From NCBI RefSeq assembly GCF_040256645.1, contig NZ_CP158281.1:1054001-1118000 (forward strand): a DNA stretch of 64,000 nt, read 5' to 3'. The stretch is from Brevibacterium sp. CBA3109 (GTDB lineage Bacteria; Actinomycetota; Actinomycetes; Actinomycetales; Brevibacteriaceae). Shown one piece after another: positions 37,132 to 50,804 of the stretch. The translations under genes and the position numbers were made by a program. A model generated the notes under the pieces. That model ran no database searches. It had not been told where the DNA came from and worked only from the letters and a program-made list of their open reading frames with translations. Position 1 is the first letter of the stretch. The number at the start of each line of letters is the position of its first letter.

Positions 37132-38298
37132 TCAGCCCACTCCTGTGCTCTTGCGCGAAATGATCACGCGCATGATTTCGTTGGTGCCTTCCAGAATCTG
37201 GTGGACGCGCAGGTCACGCACCAGCTTCTCAATTCCATACTCTGTCAGATAGCCATAGCCGCCGTGCAACTGGAGTGCCCTGTTGGCGACGTCGAAGCCC
37301 GAATCCGTGGCTGTCAGCTTCGCCATCGCTGAGAGCAGCGAGGTGTTCGGATCGCCCGCGTCGTAGGCGCTGGCAGCGCGCCACAGGAGGGAGCGAGCGG
37401 CCTCGAGCTTTGTCTGCATCTCTGCGACTTCGAATCGCAGGGCCTGGAATGCGGAGAGCTCAGTGCCGAAGGCCTGTCGTTCGCCCATGTAGTCGATGGC
37501 CTTCTCCAACGCCGACTGCCCGCCACCCAGCGAGCAAGCTCCGATATTGAGCCGGCCTCCGTCGAGACCGGACATGGCGATCTTGAAGCCCTGACCCGGT
37601 TCGCCGAGGAGGTTCTCCTTCGGCACACGCACGTTTTCCATGATGACCTGGCGGGTCGGCTGCGCCCGCCATCCCATCTTCTGTTCGTTGGGGCCGAAAG
37701 AGAGCCCCTCCATGCCGTTTTCGAGGATGAACGCGGAGATTCCACGCGATCCGTCCTGACCGGAGCGTGCCATCACCAGGTACGTGTCGGAGGTGCCGGC
37801 GCCAGAGATGAACTGTTTGACACCGTTGAGGACATAAGAGTCACCGTCCTCTCGCGCCGAGGTACGCAGAGCGGCAGCATCGGAACCGGCGTTGGGCTCA
37901 GTGAGGCAGTAGCTGCCGAGGTGCTCCATTGAGACCAGGGGAGCGAGGTACTTCTCCTTCTGCGGAGCATCTCCGTACTTGTCGATCATCCACGCCACCA
38001 TGTTGTGGATGGAGATGTAGGCGGCGACCGAGGGACAGGCTGTCGACATCGCCTCGAAGATGAGGGCGGCGTCCATGCGCCCCATGCCCGTGCCCCCGGC
38101 TTCTTCGCTGACGTAGATTCCGCCCATGCCCAGGTCCGCGGACCTCTTGATGACGTCGACGGGGAAGTGGTGATCGGCGTCCCACTCCAGAGCATGCGGA
38201 GCGATTTCGGAGTCGGCGAATTCGCGCACCATGCCGGAGATTGTCTGTTGTTCTTCGGTGAGACCGAACGGCAGGGCAGCTGCTGTGCTGCGGGACAT
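37132..38298 (-). CDS. Acyl-CoA dehydrogenase, probably isobutyryl-CoA dehydrogenase
   Basis: 388 residues, FAD-dependent. Signatures: SYCLTEPNAGSDAAALRTSA, GFKIAMSGLDGGRLNIGACSLG, LQLHGGYGYLTEYGIEKLVRDLRVHQILEGTNEIMR with the catalytic Glu in LEGT. The LDGGR/IAA-type segment and the two valine-pathway neighbours favour isobutyryl-CoA as substrate (inference). ATG at 38298 follows ggagga; the frame upstream of it lies in the leader. First gene of the three-gene operon, with operator and promoter just upstream. Confidence 0.92.
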   Translation of the reverse strand: MSRSTAAALPFGLTEEQQTISGMVREFADSEIAPHALEWDADHHFPVDVIKRSADLGMGGIYVSEEAGGTGMGRMDAALIFEAMSTACPSVAAYISIHNMVAWMIDKYGDAPQKEKYLAPLVSMEHLGSYCLTEPNAGSDAAALRTSAREDGDSYVLNGVKQFISGAGTSDTYLVMARSGQDGSRGISAFILENGMEGLSFGPNEQKMGWRAQPTRQVIMENVRVPKENLLGEPGQGFKIAMSGLDGGRLNIGACSLGGGQSALEKAIDYMGERQAFGTELSAFQALRFEVAEMQTKLEAARSLLWRAASAYDAGDPNTSLLSAMAKLTATDSGFDVANRALQLHGGYGYLTEYGIEKLVRDLRVHQILEGTNEIMRVIISRKSTGVG

Positions 38299-38360
38299 TG
38301 TTCCTCCACGGTTGGGGCTATTCACGATTGAGGCTTCTCGCATACGTGATGACATTCACT

Positions 38361-38390
38361 ACGATACGGAGAAATTACTTGGACGTCCAA
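38361..38390 (-). promoter_or_regulatory. Promoter of the valine-type acyl-CoA operon
   Basis: On the minus strand TTGGAC (38385-38390), 18 bases, TATCGT (38361-38366), about 62 bases before the acyl-CoA dehydrogenase start. The -35 box is part of the palindrome described separately, so a repressor there would block RNA polymerase. Confidence 0.6.
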
Positions 38391-38394
38391 CTAA
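38375..38394. promoter_or_regulatory. MarR-type operator overlapping the acyl-CoA operon promoter
   Basis: 20-base palindrome TTA-C-TTGGACGTCCAA-C-TAA; only the two bases marked off by hyphens break the symmetry. Size and symmetry fit a winged-helix MarR dimer, and the nearest regulator gene, 50 bases upstream of it, is a MarR. The pairing with that protein is inference. Confidence 0.62.
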
Positions 38395-38444
38395 TTGGAG
38401 GCAGTTGGTTCGTCGAGGTGTTGGTCAGCGCAAGGGCAGCAGCC

Positions 38445-38960
38445 TCAGGCGTGGTCTTCGAGCTCGGACCGCAGTGATTCGAGATGGGGTAGGAGCCCGC
38501 TCAGATTGGCCTCGGCCAGCGCAGGTGAGCTGAAGACCTCGTCATTGAGGGCGGCAGTCGCGCGTGACGACAGCTCACGGCCGATCTCGCTGAGTTCGAC
38601 GAGCGTGGTGCGACGGTCATCGGGGTGGCTGCGCCTCTTCACGAGGCCGGCCTTCTCAAGTCGATCGACCGAATTCGTCGTCGAGGTGGCGTGGACTTGG
38701 AGTCGGGCCGAGATCTTCGACATCGGCAACGTCCCCGACTTGGTGAACGACAGGAGAGTGAGGACTTCGTATCGTGAGAAGGTCAGCGCAAATGGCTTGA
38801 GCGCGGCGTCGACCTTGGCGAGAAACAGTTGATGGACTCTCATCACCGAGATCACGGTCGTCATGCCATCGGTCGAATCATTCCAGCCGTGGGCGAGCCA
38901 CTGTTTCCTGGACTCCTCGATCGGGTCGAGTCTGCTCGCTGCTGTCTTTTCCGCCGCCAT
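38445..38960 (-). CDS. MarR-family transcriptional regulator
   Basis: 171 residues from the ATG at 38960. Winged helix: FSRYEVLTLLSFTKSGTLPMSKISARLQVHATSTTNSVDRLEKAGLVKRRSHPDDRRTTLVELSEIGREL (about 60-128), including the wing signature DDRRT. No ribosome binding site precedes the ATG, but TACACT lies seven bases upstream, so the mRNA is probably leaderless. It lies upstream of the acyl-CoA operon in the same direction and is the obvious candidate to bind the palindrome at 38375-38394, perhaps with an acyl-CoA as ligand (inference). Confidence 0.88.
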   Translation of the reverse strand: MAAEKTAASRLDPIEESRKQWLAHGWNDSTDGMTTVISVMRVHQLFLAKVDAALKPFALTFSRYEVLTLLSFTKSGTLPMSKISARLQVHATSTTNSVDRLEKAGLVKRRSHPDDRRTTLVELSEIGRELSSRATAALNDEVFSSPALAEANLSGLLPHLESLRSELEDHA

Positions 38961-38967
38961 TGTCGAC

Positions 38968-38973
38968 AGTGTA
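38968..38973 (-). promoter_or_regulatory. -10 element of a leaderless marR mRNA
   Basis: TACACT on the minus strand, seven bases before the ATG at 38960. Confidence 0.55.
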
Positions 38974-38994
38974 GTGAAGTGAGAAGATAAGCGC

Positions 38995-39687
38995 ATGTGC
39001 GGTCGACTCAATATGTCTCTCGATCCGGCAGATCTCGCCGATGAGCTCCGCCTTGACGTCATCTCCTACGACTACACGCCCAGGTACAACGTACCCCCGG
39101 GTTCTTTCGTGCCGATCGTCGTCGAACGACTGGACGATGAAGGACAGCTGATACGTCGACTGGAGACCGCTTCGTGGGGGTTGGTCCCCGGGTGGGCGAA
39201 GGACGCAAAGATCGGTTTCAAAGCATTCAACGCGCGTTCGGAGACTGTCCTTGAGAAGCCAATGTTCAGGCAGCCCATCAGGAGGCGGCGCTGCGCTCTT
39301 CCGATACCTGGCTACTACGAGTGGGAGGCTACGGAGGACGGCAAGCAGCCATGGATGATGTCAGCGGCAGGTGATGACCCGCTGTTCATGGCCGGCCTGT
39401 TCGAGTTCTGGAAGCAGCCGGACCAGTCCTGGTTGGTGTCGACGACGATCCTGACGATGGAAGCGGCAGGGCATCTGCGCGATGTCCACCACCGGATGCC
39501 GGTCTTCCTCGGCCAAGGCGCCGTCGATGGATGGATCGACCCAGCGGTATCGAGTGCCGACGTACCTCCACTGTTGGCGTCGACCCTCGCGCAGGTCGAC
39601 CCGGCGAGTGTGACTCGACATAAAGTGGGCAAGAGTGTGGGCAATGTTCGCAACGACGGCCCAGAACTCACCACGCCCGTGGGCTGA
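38995..39687 (+). CDS. SRAP-domain protein (YedK/HMCES family)
   Basis: 230 residues. SRAP proteins crosslink to abasic sites in single-stranded DNA and shield them from breakage. The catalytic Cys is residue 2 (MCGR), so removal of Met exposes it. FKAFNARSET (DNA contact), GYYEWE (catalytic Glu) and VHHRMPVFL (catalytic His) are all present. Divergent from marR with only 34 bases between starts. It lies directly upstream of the rrn operon; no functional link to that is evident. Confidence 0.93.
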   Translation: MCGRLNMSLDPADLADELRLDVISYDYTPRYNVPPGSFVPIVVERLDDEGQLIRRLETASWGLVPGWAKDAKIGFKAFNARSETVLEKPMFRQPIRRRRCALPIPGYYEWEATEDGKQPWMMSAAGDDPLFMAGLFEFWKQPDQSWLVSTTILTMEAAGHLRDVHHRMPVFLGQGAVDGWIDPAVSSADVPPLLASTLAQVDPASVTRHKVGKSVGNVRNDGPELTTPVG

Positions 39688-40274
39688 CCGGCTTCTACAC
39701 GGTCATGCGAAACAGCAGACGATGCCCGGCGAGGCATCAGCCGGCACAGTGGACCACTCGATGTCCCAGGCACTGTTTAGCCTGAGTCGAACGGGCCAGA
39801 ACCAGCCGGTTTTGCGCCGGCCGCTGGATGTGTGTAGTGTGTACCGAGTTGCCAGCCCGCAAGGAAAGGCAACGGTCACTCTGATCAGGTTTGGTCCCAG
39901 CAAACTGAAGATGAACTTCAAGTTGCGAAGGTCGAAACAACACTGTAGAGTGGATATTCGCTGGTACGGCGGGCCGAAAGGCAAAAAGTATACAATTGAA
40001 ACTGACACCCCTGGTGAACACGGCCATTTATGGTTTGTGGTGACGGGTGAGTGTGTGTGGTTTGAGAATCCAATAGCGTATTTGTTTGAACAGATAGTGA
40101 TGCCAGAAACATTTTTTCTGGTAAGACAATCACATGTCCAGACACCAGTGTTCGTTCCCCTCGCCGGGAATGGGCACTTTGTTGTGTGTGGGTATGAAAT
40201 TTTTAGGTCAACTGCGATCACCCCGTGATCGTTGCTTGACTGTCTTGCCGGGGTTATTAACGCAACATAATTTT
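39688..40274 (+). other. rrn operon leader and promoter region
   Basis: 587 bases of lower GC content between the SRAP gene and 16S rRNA. Open frames on both strands here (up to about 170 residues) resemble no protein and are rejected. It holds a promoter-like pair at 39923-39951, a box gtggtttgagaatc at 40057-40070 that recurs in the 16S-23S spacer, a small hairpin ccagaaa/tttctgg at 40103-40121, and the 5' arm of the 16S processing stem at 40241-40255. Confidence 0.7.
39923..39951 (+). promoter_or_regulatory. Candidate rrn promoter
   Basis: TTGCGA, 17 bases, TAGAGT. The spacing is ideal and the element lies about 325 bases upstream of the 16S gene, followed by a leader of antitermination type. 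Other promoters may exist. Confidence 0.5.
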
Positions 40275-45368
<5,094 letters not shown>

Positions 45369-45531
45369 CCTTTATTGTGGTTGGTGTGTGTGAGTAACAT
45401 TTGTAGGGTTTCACGAGACGTTTTTAACGAGTCACGTTATGTGTGGTGTTCGCGTTCGCTGTACGGTTCTTGGACCGCTACTGACTCTTTGAGGACTGTG
45501 TGTTCTTGGGGTGGTAGTTGGTTTGTTGGTT

Positions 45532-45651
45532 TTGCGGTGGTGATAGTGGTGGGGAAACGCCCGGTTAACCGTTCCGATCCCGGTAGCTAAGCCCATTCGC
45601 GCTGATGGTACTGCAACTTGGTGGTTGTGGGAGAGTAAGTGACTGCCGCAA
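45532..45651 (+). rRNA. rrf: 5S ribosomal RNA
   Basis: About 120 bases. Ends ttgcggtgg and gactgccgcaa pair as helix I. The core motifs ggggaaacgcccggtt, gttccgatcccggtagctaagccc and gatggtactgcaac are typical. It lies about 163 bases after 23S. Confidence 0.95.
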
Positions 45652-45666
45652 TATTCTTTGAGAGTT

Positions 45667-45700
45667 GAGGCCATCCCCTTTTTGGGGGTGGCCTCTTCTT
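45667..45700 (+). terminator. rrn operon terminator
   Basis: 12-pair stem gaggccatcccc/gggggtggcctc with loop ttttt, followed by ttctt, 15 bases after 5S rRNA. The 180 bases from here to the converging acetyltransferase gene hold no recognised feature. Confidence 0.82.
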
Positions 45701-45878
45701 GTATGTGGTGGGGGAGTTTCGTTCCTGTTGGCCGTGGCGGCGGGTGGGAGCATTCCTCCCCTTCGACCATTCACAGGCGAGTCGGCGGCACAGAACCACT
45801 ATCGCGGGCAGGGAATCACCATCGATGAACCCCTGCCTCGCAGGTCATCGGCTGCGCCTCAGGTTATTGGCTACACCT

Positions 45879-46532
45879 TCAAGGAGGGTCGAGTCCCAGG
45901 AACCGGCGAACCACCTCTGTCCCGGCAACCTCCACCGGCTTCGCACCGCGGACAATGTCCGAAGCTGCCATAATCATCTGGTGTTCGGTGTGAGCCAGCC
46001 CGTCTTGCGCGACGATGGACTTCACCCCGTTGGGGGAGTAGCCGAGCTTCTCTGAGACCCTGCGGCTGGCGTCATTGCCCTCAAGATATTCGGAGTGGAA
46101 GACTGCGGCATCGAAACAGTCGGCAAACGCTGTCACCGCAGCCCTCCTCATCTCGGTGCCGTACCCTCTGCCCTGCTCGTGCAGGGACAGCCAGGAGCCT
46201 GTTGATACCGATCGGGTACGCACGAAGTCCTTGGCACTCAATCCCTGTACGCCGACAACACGCCCGTCAACCCTGACGGTGAGCTCGATGGTCCAGTCTT
46301 CGGCTCGGAAATTCGCCCTCGTACTCCACTGATACTGTGCGATGGACCGAGCGATATCCGTCCGAGTACCCGAATCCCAATTGACGAGAAAGGCTGGTCG
46401 GTCGTGGCGGCGCACGCCGCCGTCTGCGATGACGGCCAATTCCGGATAGTCGGACTCACGCACCGGCGACAACTGCATATCGCCGCACCGGATTCTCAAG
46501 GCAAACGGTGGCCAGACTTCTTCTAAATCCAT
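45879..46532 (-). CDS. GNAT-family acetyltransferase (RimJ/RimL-like)
   Basis: 217 residues. MQLSPVRESDYPELAVIA, the acceptor half VVGVQGLSAKDFVRTRSVSTGSWL, then the acetyl-CoA loop EQGRGYGTEMRRAAVTAFADCF and YLEGNDASRRVSEKLGY, the usual RimJ/RimL pattern. Such proteins acetylate protein N-termini or small amines; the substrate is unknown. TAGACT lies six bases before the ATG at 46532, so the message is probably leaderless. Converges on the rrn operon. Confidence 0.85.
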   Translation of the reverse strand: MDLEEVWPPFALRIRCGDMQLSPVRESDYPELAVIADGGVRRHDRPAFLVNWDSGTRTDIARSIAQYQWSTRANFRAEDWTIELTVRVDGRVVGVQGLSAKDFVRTRSVSTGSWLSLHEQGRGYGTEMRRAAVTAFADCFDAAVFHSEYLEGNDASRRVSEKLGYSPNGVKSIVAQDGLAHTEHQMIMAASDIVRGAKPVEVAGTEVVRRFLGLDPP

Positions 46533-46538
46533 ACGATG

Positions 46539-46544
46539 AGTCTA
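46539..46544 (-). promoter_or_regulatory. -10 element of a leaderless acetyltransferase mRNA
   Basis: TAGACT on the minus strand, six bases before the ATG at 46532. Confidence 0.55.
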
Positions 46545-46660
46545 GCGGCGGAGGCCGTGACGCATCTTTCCTCACCGACGCCCGCATTATACCAATCGTG
46601 CTTTCCAACACCGTACTGTCCATTATTCGGGCGCATCAGCTCATGTTATGCAGGTCACGG

Positions 46661-48019
<1,359 letters not shown>

Positions 48020-48078
48020 CCTCAGCGACAAGTCGCAGACAGACAAGGCACAGACGCCAGCCGGGACTGATCGGCGCA

Positions 48079-48140
48079 CAGCGGCCCTCCGATTCTCAGT
48101 CAGCTTCACACGGAGCTAATGAGAGTTCGGAGGGCCGCTG
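48079..48140. terminator. Hairpin between gdhA and the flavin reductase gene
   Basis: 14-bp perfect outer stem cagcggccctccga/tcggagggccgctg with a 34-base internal part that can pair further. It lies 59 bases after gdhA and 21 bases beyond the converging gene's stop, so it can serve both. Confidence 0.75.
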
Positions 48141-48161
48141 GCTTTCACCCGAAGGCCCGGG

Positions 48162-48677
48162 TCAGCGAGGTCCCATCGTTCCGTAGGCCTTGCGCCACCT
48201 CAGCAGTGGTTTGTCCTTGCTGCTGTGCGCGCCAGCCCCCACCGATACGACCTCTCCGACGACGAGGCTGTGCGTTGCCACTTCGAGCATCTGCGTGGTC
48301 CGCAGTTCGAACCAGGCGATCGCGTCCGTGAGCACAGGCTGCCCCGAGTGCGGAGCGGGAAACGTATCGATGCCTTTCAGCGAACCGTAGAGAGGCTGGC
48401 CGGACGCACCCAGCCGCTCGGAGATGTCGCGTTGGGATGAGTTGAGCAGGGAGATGGCGTAGTGCTCACTCATCTCCAAGGTCTCCATCATCCGTGATCC
48501 GCCGTAGACGCTGACTGCCATCGTCGGCGGATCATAGGACACGTCGAGGAATGAGTCGACGGTGATCGCGTGCAAGGCGTTGCCCCGCTTGGCCGAGACC
48601 ACAGCCACTGCGGCAGCAATATCGTCGCTGAGTTCGCGATAGCGTTCTGTGAGGGAGTCCTCGTGAGTTCTGTCCAT
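48162..48677 (-). CDS. Flavin reductase-like domain protein
   Basis: 171 residues from the ATG at 48677 (or 174 from 48686). Split-barrel FMN-binding fold: VAVVSAKRGNALHAITVDSFLDVSYDPPTMAVSVYGGSRMMETLEMSEHYAISLLNSSQRDISERLG is the typical flavin_reduct pattern. Members reduce FMN with NAD(P)H for a partner oxygenase or are stand-alone reductases; no partner is next to it. The start at 48677 is favoured by TAGAAT seven bases upstream. Divergent from the DUF3039 gene with 31 bases between start codons. Confidence 0.85.
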   Translation of the reverse strand: MDRTHEDSLTERYRELSDDIAAAVAVVSAKRGNALHAITVDSFLDVSYDPPTMAVSVYGGSRMMETLEMSEHYAISLLNSSQRDISERLGASGQPLYGSLKGIDTFPAPHSGQPVLTDAIAWFELRTTQMLEVATHSLVVGEVVSVGAGAHSSKDKPLLRWRKAYGTMGPR

Positions 48678-48684
48678 GGCACTC

Positions 48685-48702
48685 ATTCTAGGGAACTACA
48701 AT
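48685..48702. promoter_or_regulatory. Interlocked divergent leaderless promoters
   Basis: TAGAAT on the minus strand (48685-48690) serves the flavin reductase gene, and TACAAT on the plus strand (48697-48702) serves the DUF3039 gene. Six bases separate them. Each -35 region falls on the other gene's start codon, and neither has a good -35 box. Confidence 0.55.
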
Positions 48703-48708
48703 GGAGCC

Positions 48709-48963
48709 ATGACCTATCCAGCATCAGGTGGTTCAGCAACAATCGAGCGTGAGCAGTCCGAGCAGCGTGTTGAACCCGGAGACCACGAACGTTTCAGCCA
48801 CTACGCACCTAAAGACAAGATCATGGAATCCATGGTCACGGGCACACCGCTGATTGCCCTGTGCGGAAAGGTGTGGGTGCCGACCCGAGACCCCGAGCGG
48901 TTCCCTGTATGCCCGCGATGCAAGGAAATCTACTCAACAATGTCTGAAGGACCCAAGGAGTAA
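48709..48963 (+). CDS. DUF3039 protein, small zinc-ribbon-like
   Basis: 84 residues from the ATG at 48709, six bases after TACAAT (leaderless). The conserved block is GDHERFSHYAPKDKIMESMVTGTPLIALCGKVWVPTRDPERFPVCPRCKEIY. The cysteines in LCGK and CPRC with the upstream His could bind zinc (inference). The family is widespread in actinobacteria and has no known function. The stop codon abuts the start of the helicase gene, so the two are one transcript. Confidence 0.88.
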   Translation: MTYPASGGSATIEREQSEQRVEPGDHERFSHYAPKDKIMESMVTGTPLIALCGKVWVPTRDPERFPVCPRCKEIYSTMSEGPKE

Positions 48964-50745
48964 ATGGCCGCGGAACGTCTCCCCGGGACCTCCGCCGCCG
49001 AACAACTGCCACCGGCCTTTCCCGAGCGCGCTGCTTGGGGAACGGCCGGAAAGTTGCGCGCCTGGCAGGCTGAGGCCCTGGAACAGTATTTTCGGGATCA
49101 GCCGAAGGACTTTCTCGCAGTCGCGACACCGGGCGCAGGCAAGACGACATTCGCTCTGCGGGTCGCTGCCGAGCTGTTGGCGCAACGCGTCGTCAATAGA
49201 GTCACCGTCGTGGCACCCACAGAACACCTCAAGGTGCAGTGGGCCGATTCCGCCTCACGCGTCGGCATCAAACTCGACCCGCACTTCAAGAACGCCCAAG
49301 GCAAACATGCCCCCGGCTATCACGGTGTGGCCATCACCTACGCGCAGGTGGCTGCCAAGCCCGTGCTGCACCACAACCGCACCGCGGCGGGCCGCACTCT
49401 CGTCATCCTCGATGAGGTCCACCACGGAGGTGACGCACTGTCCTGGGGTGATGCAGTTCGGGAGGCGTTCGGTCCGGCAGTGCGCAGACTCTCCCTGACC
49501 GGCACCCCCTTCCGATCGGATACCTCACCGATCCCATTCGTCACCTATGCCCCGGACGAAAACGGTATCCGAACCTCGGTGGCAGACTATTCCTACGGCT
49601 ACGGTCGGGCACTCAAGGACTCCGTGGTCCGCCCCGTCCTGTTCCTCGCCTATGCCGGTGCCATGTCCTGGCGGACCAGAGCCGGTGATGAGATGTCCCA
49701 CGTACTCGGCGAAGAGACGACGAAGGACATCAACTCTCAGGCGTGGAGGACTGCTCTCGACCCGGGCGGCGACTGGATACCGGCCGTGCTCAAGGCCGCC
49801 GACCGGCGTCTGACAGAGGTGAGACGGACCGTGCACGACGCCGGGGGCCTCGTCATTGCCACAGACCAGGACAACGCCCGTGCCTATGCCAAGGTGCTGC
49901 GCGAGCTCACCGGCGAGGCACCTACTGTCGTCCTCTCCGACGAAGCAGGAGCTTCGGCACGGATCGAGAAGTTCCAGAATTCCACTGATCGGTGGATGGT
50001 CGCGGTTCGCATGGTTTCCGAAGGTGTCGACGTGCCGCGCCTGTGCGTCGGGGTCTACGCGACCTCCTCAGCGACTCCACTGTTCTTCGCTCAGGCCATC
50101 GGACGTTTCGTGCGTGCGCGCAAACGCGGTGAAACCGCTTCCGTGTTCCTGCCCTCCGTCCCGATTCTCCTGGCGCTGGCCAACACGATGGAGGTCGAAC
50201 GCGACCACGCCCTCGACCGACCGAAGAACGAGGATGAGAACGATGTCGTCGTCTTCGACGACCAGGCCATGGAGCAGGCGAACCGTGAAGAGGGCGCCTC
50301 TGACCAGCTGGGTTCCTTCGAGGCATTGGGCGCCGAGGCGCTCTTCGACAGGGTGCTCTTCGACGGTGGCGAGTTCGGCACGGGCGGAGCAGTCGGCTCT
50401 GAGGACGAACTCGACTTCATAGGCATTCCCGGGCTGCTCGAACCAGACCAAGTCCACGAACTGCTGCGGACACAACAGGCGCGTCAGGCGAAACGCAAGA
50501 CTGCTGCGGCACCACCGGCACCAGAAACCGAGCCCAGCGAGCTCGATCACCGGGCGATGAAGGAAGAGCGCAATCAGCTTCAGAGCCTCGTCGGCGCTTG
50601 GTCTCGGCGAACCGGTTCACCCCACAAGACCGTCCACGTCGAACTGCGCAAGGCCTGCGGGGGACCGGCCGTGGCACAGGCGACCCGGGAGCAGATACAG
50701 GCGCGGATCGCAAAGCTCCAAGGCTGGTTCGTCGGCAAGAAATGA
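48964..50745 (+). CDS. Superfamily II DEAD/DEAH-type helicase
   Basis: 593 residues. Motif I ATPGAGKTT (about 53-61), motif II LDEVHH, motif III LTGTPFRSD, motif V/VI MVSEGVDVPR and QAIGRFVRARKR. It resembles the helicase part of type III restriction and UvrB-like enzymes but no nuclease or methylase gene accompanies it. The C-terminal 150 residues are charged, with EDENDVVVFDDQAMEQANREE. Starts directly after the DUF3039 stop, with aaggag as ribosome binding site. Role unknown; DNA repair or RNA metabolism are both possible. Confidence 0.88.
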   Translation: MAAERLPGTSAAEQLPPAFPERAAWGTAGKLRAWQAEALEQYFRDQPKDFLAVATPGAGKTTFALRVAAELLAQRVVNRVTVVAPTEHLKVQWADSASRVGIKLDPHFKNAQGKHAPGYHGVAITYAQVAAKPVLHHNRTAAGRTLVILDEVHHGGDALSWGDAVREAFGPAVRRLSLTGTPFRSDTSPIPFVTYAPDENGIRTSVADYSYGYGRALKDSVVRPVLFLAYAGAMSWRTRAGDEMSHVLGEETTKDINSQAWRTALDPGGDWIPAVLKAADRRLTEVRRTVHDAGGLVIATDQDNARAYAKVLRELTGEAPTVVLSDEAGASARIEKFQNSTDRWMVAVRMVSEGVDVPRLCVGVYATSSATPLFFAQAIGRFVRARKRGETASVFLPSVPILLALANTMEVERDHALDRPKNEDENDVVVFDDQAMEQANREEGASDQLGSFEALGAEALFDRVLFDGGEFGTGGAVGSEDELDFIGIPGLLEPDQVHELLRTQQARQAKRKTAAAPPAPETEPSELDHRAMKEERNQLQSLVGAWSRRTGSPHKTVHVELRKACGGPAVAQATREQIQARIAKLQGWFVGKK

Positions 50746-50804
50746 CGTCCACTGCGTCTATGCAGGCAGACGGACCGACCTCAGCTCAACTGACTCGGTC
50801 CCGA

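Noticed and set aside
39635..40228. Open frames of 172 and 197 codons on both strands upstream of 16S rRNA
   Set aside because: The stretch is rrn leader DNA with lower GC. Both strands are open, the proteins resemble nothing, and no ribosome binding sites are seen.
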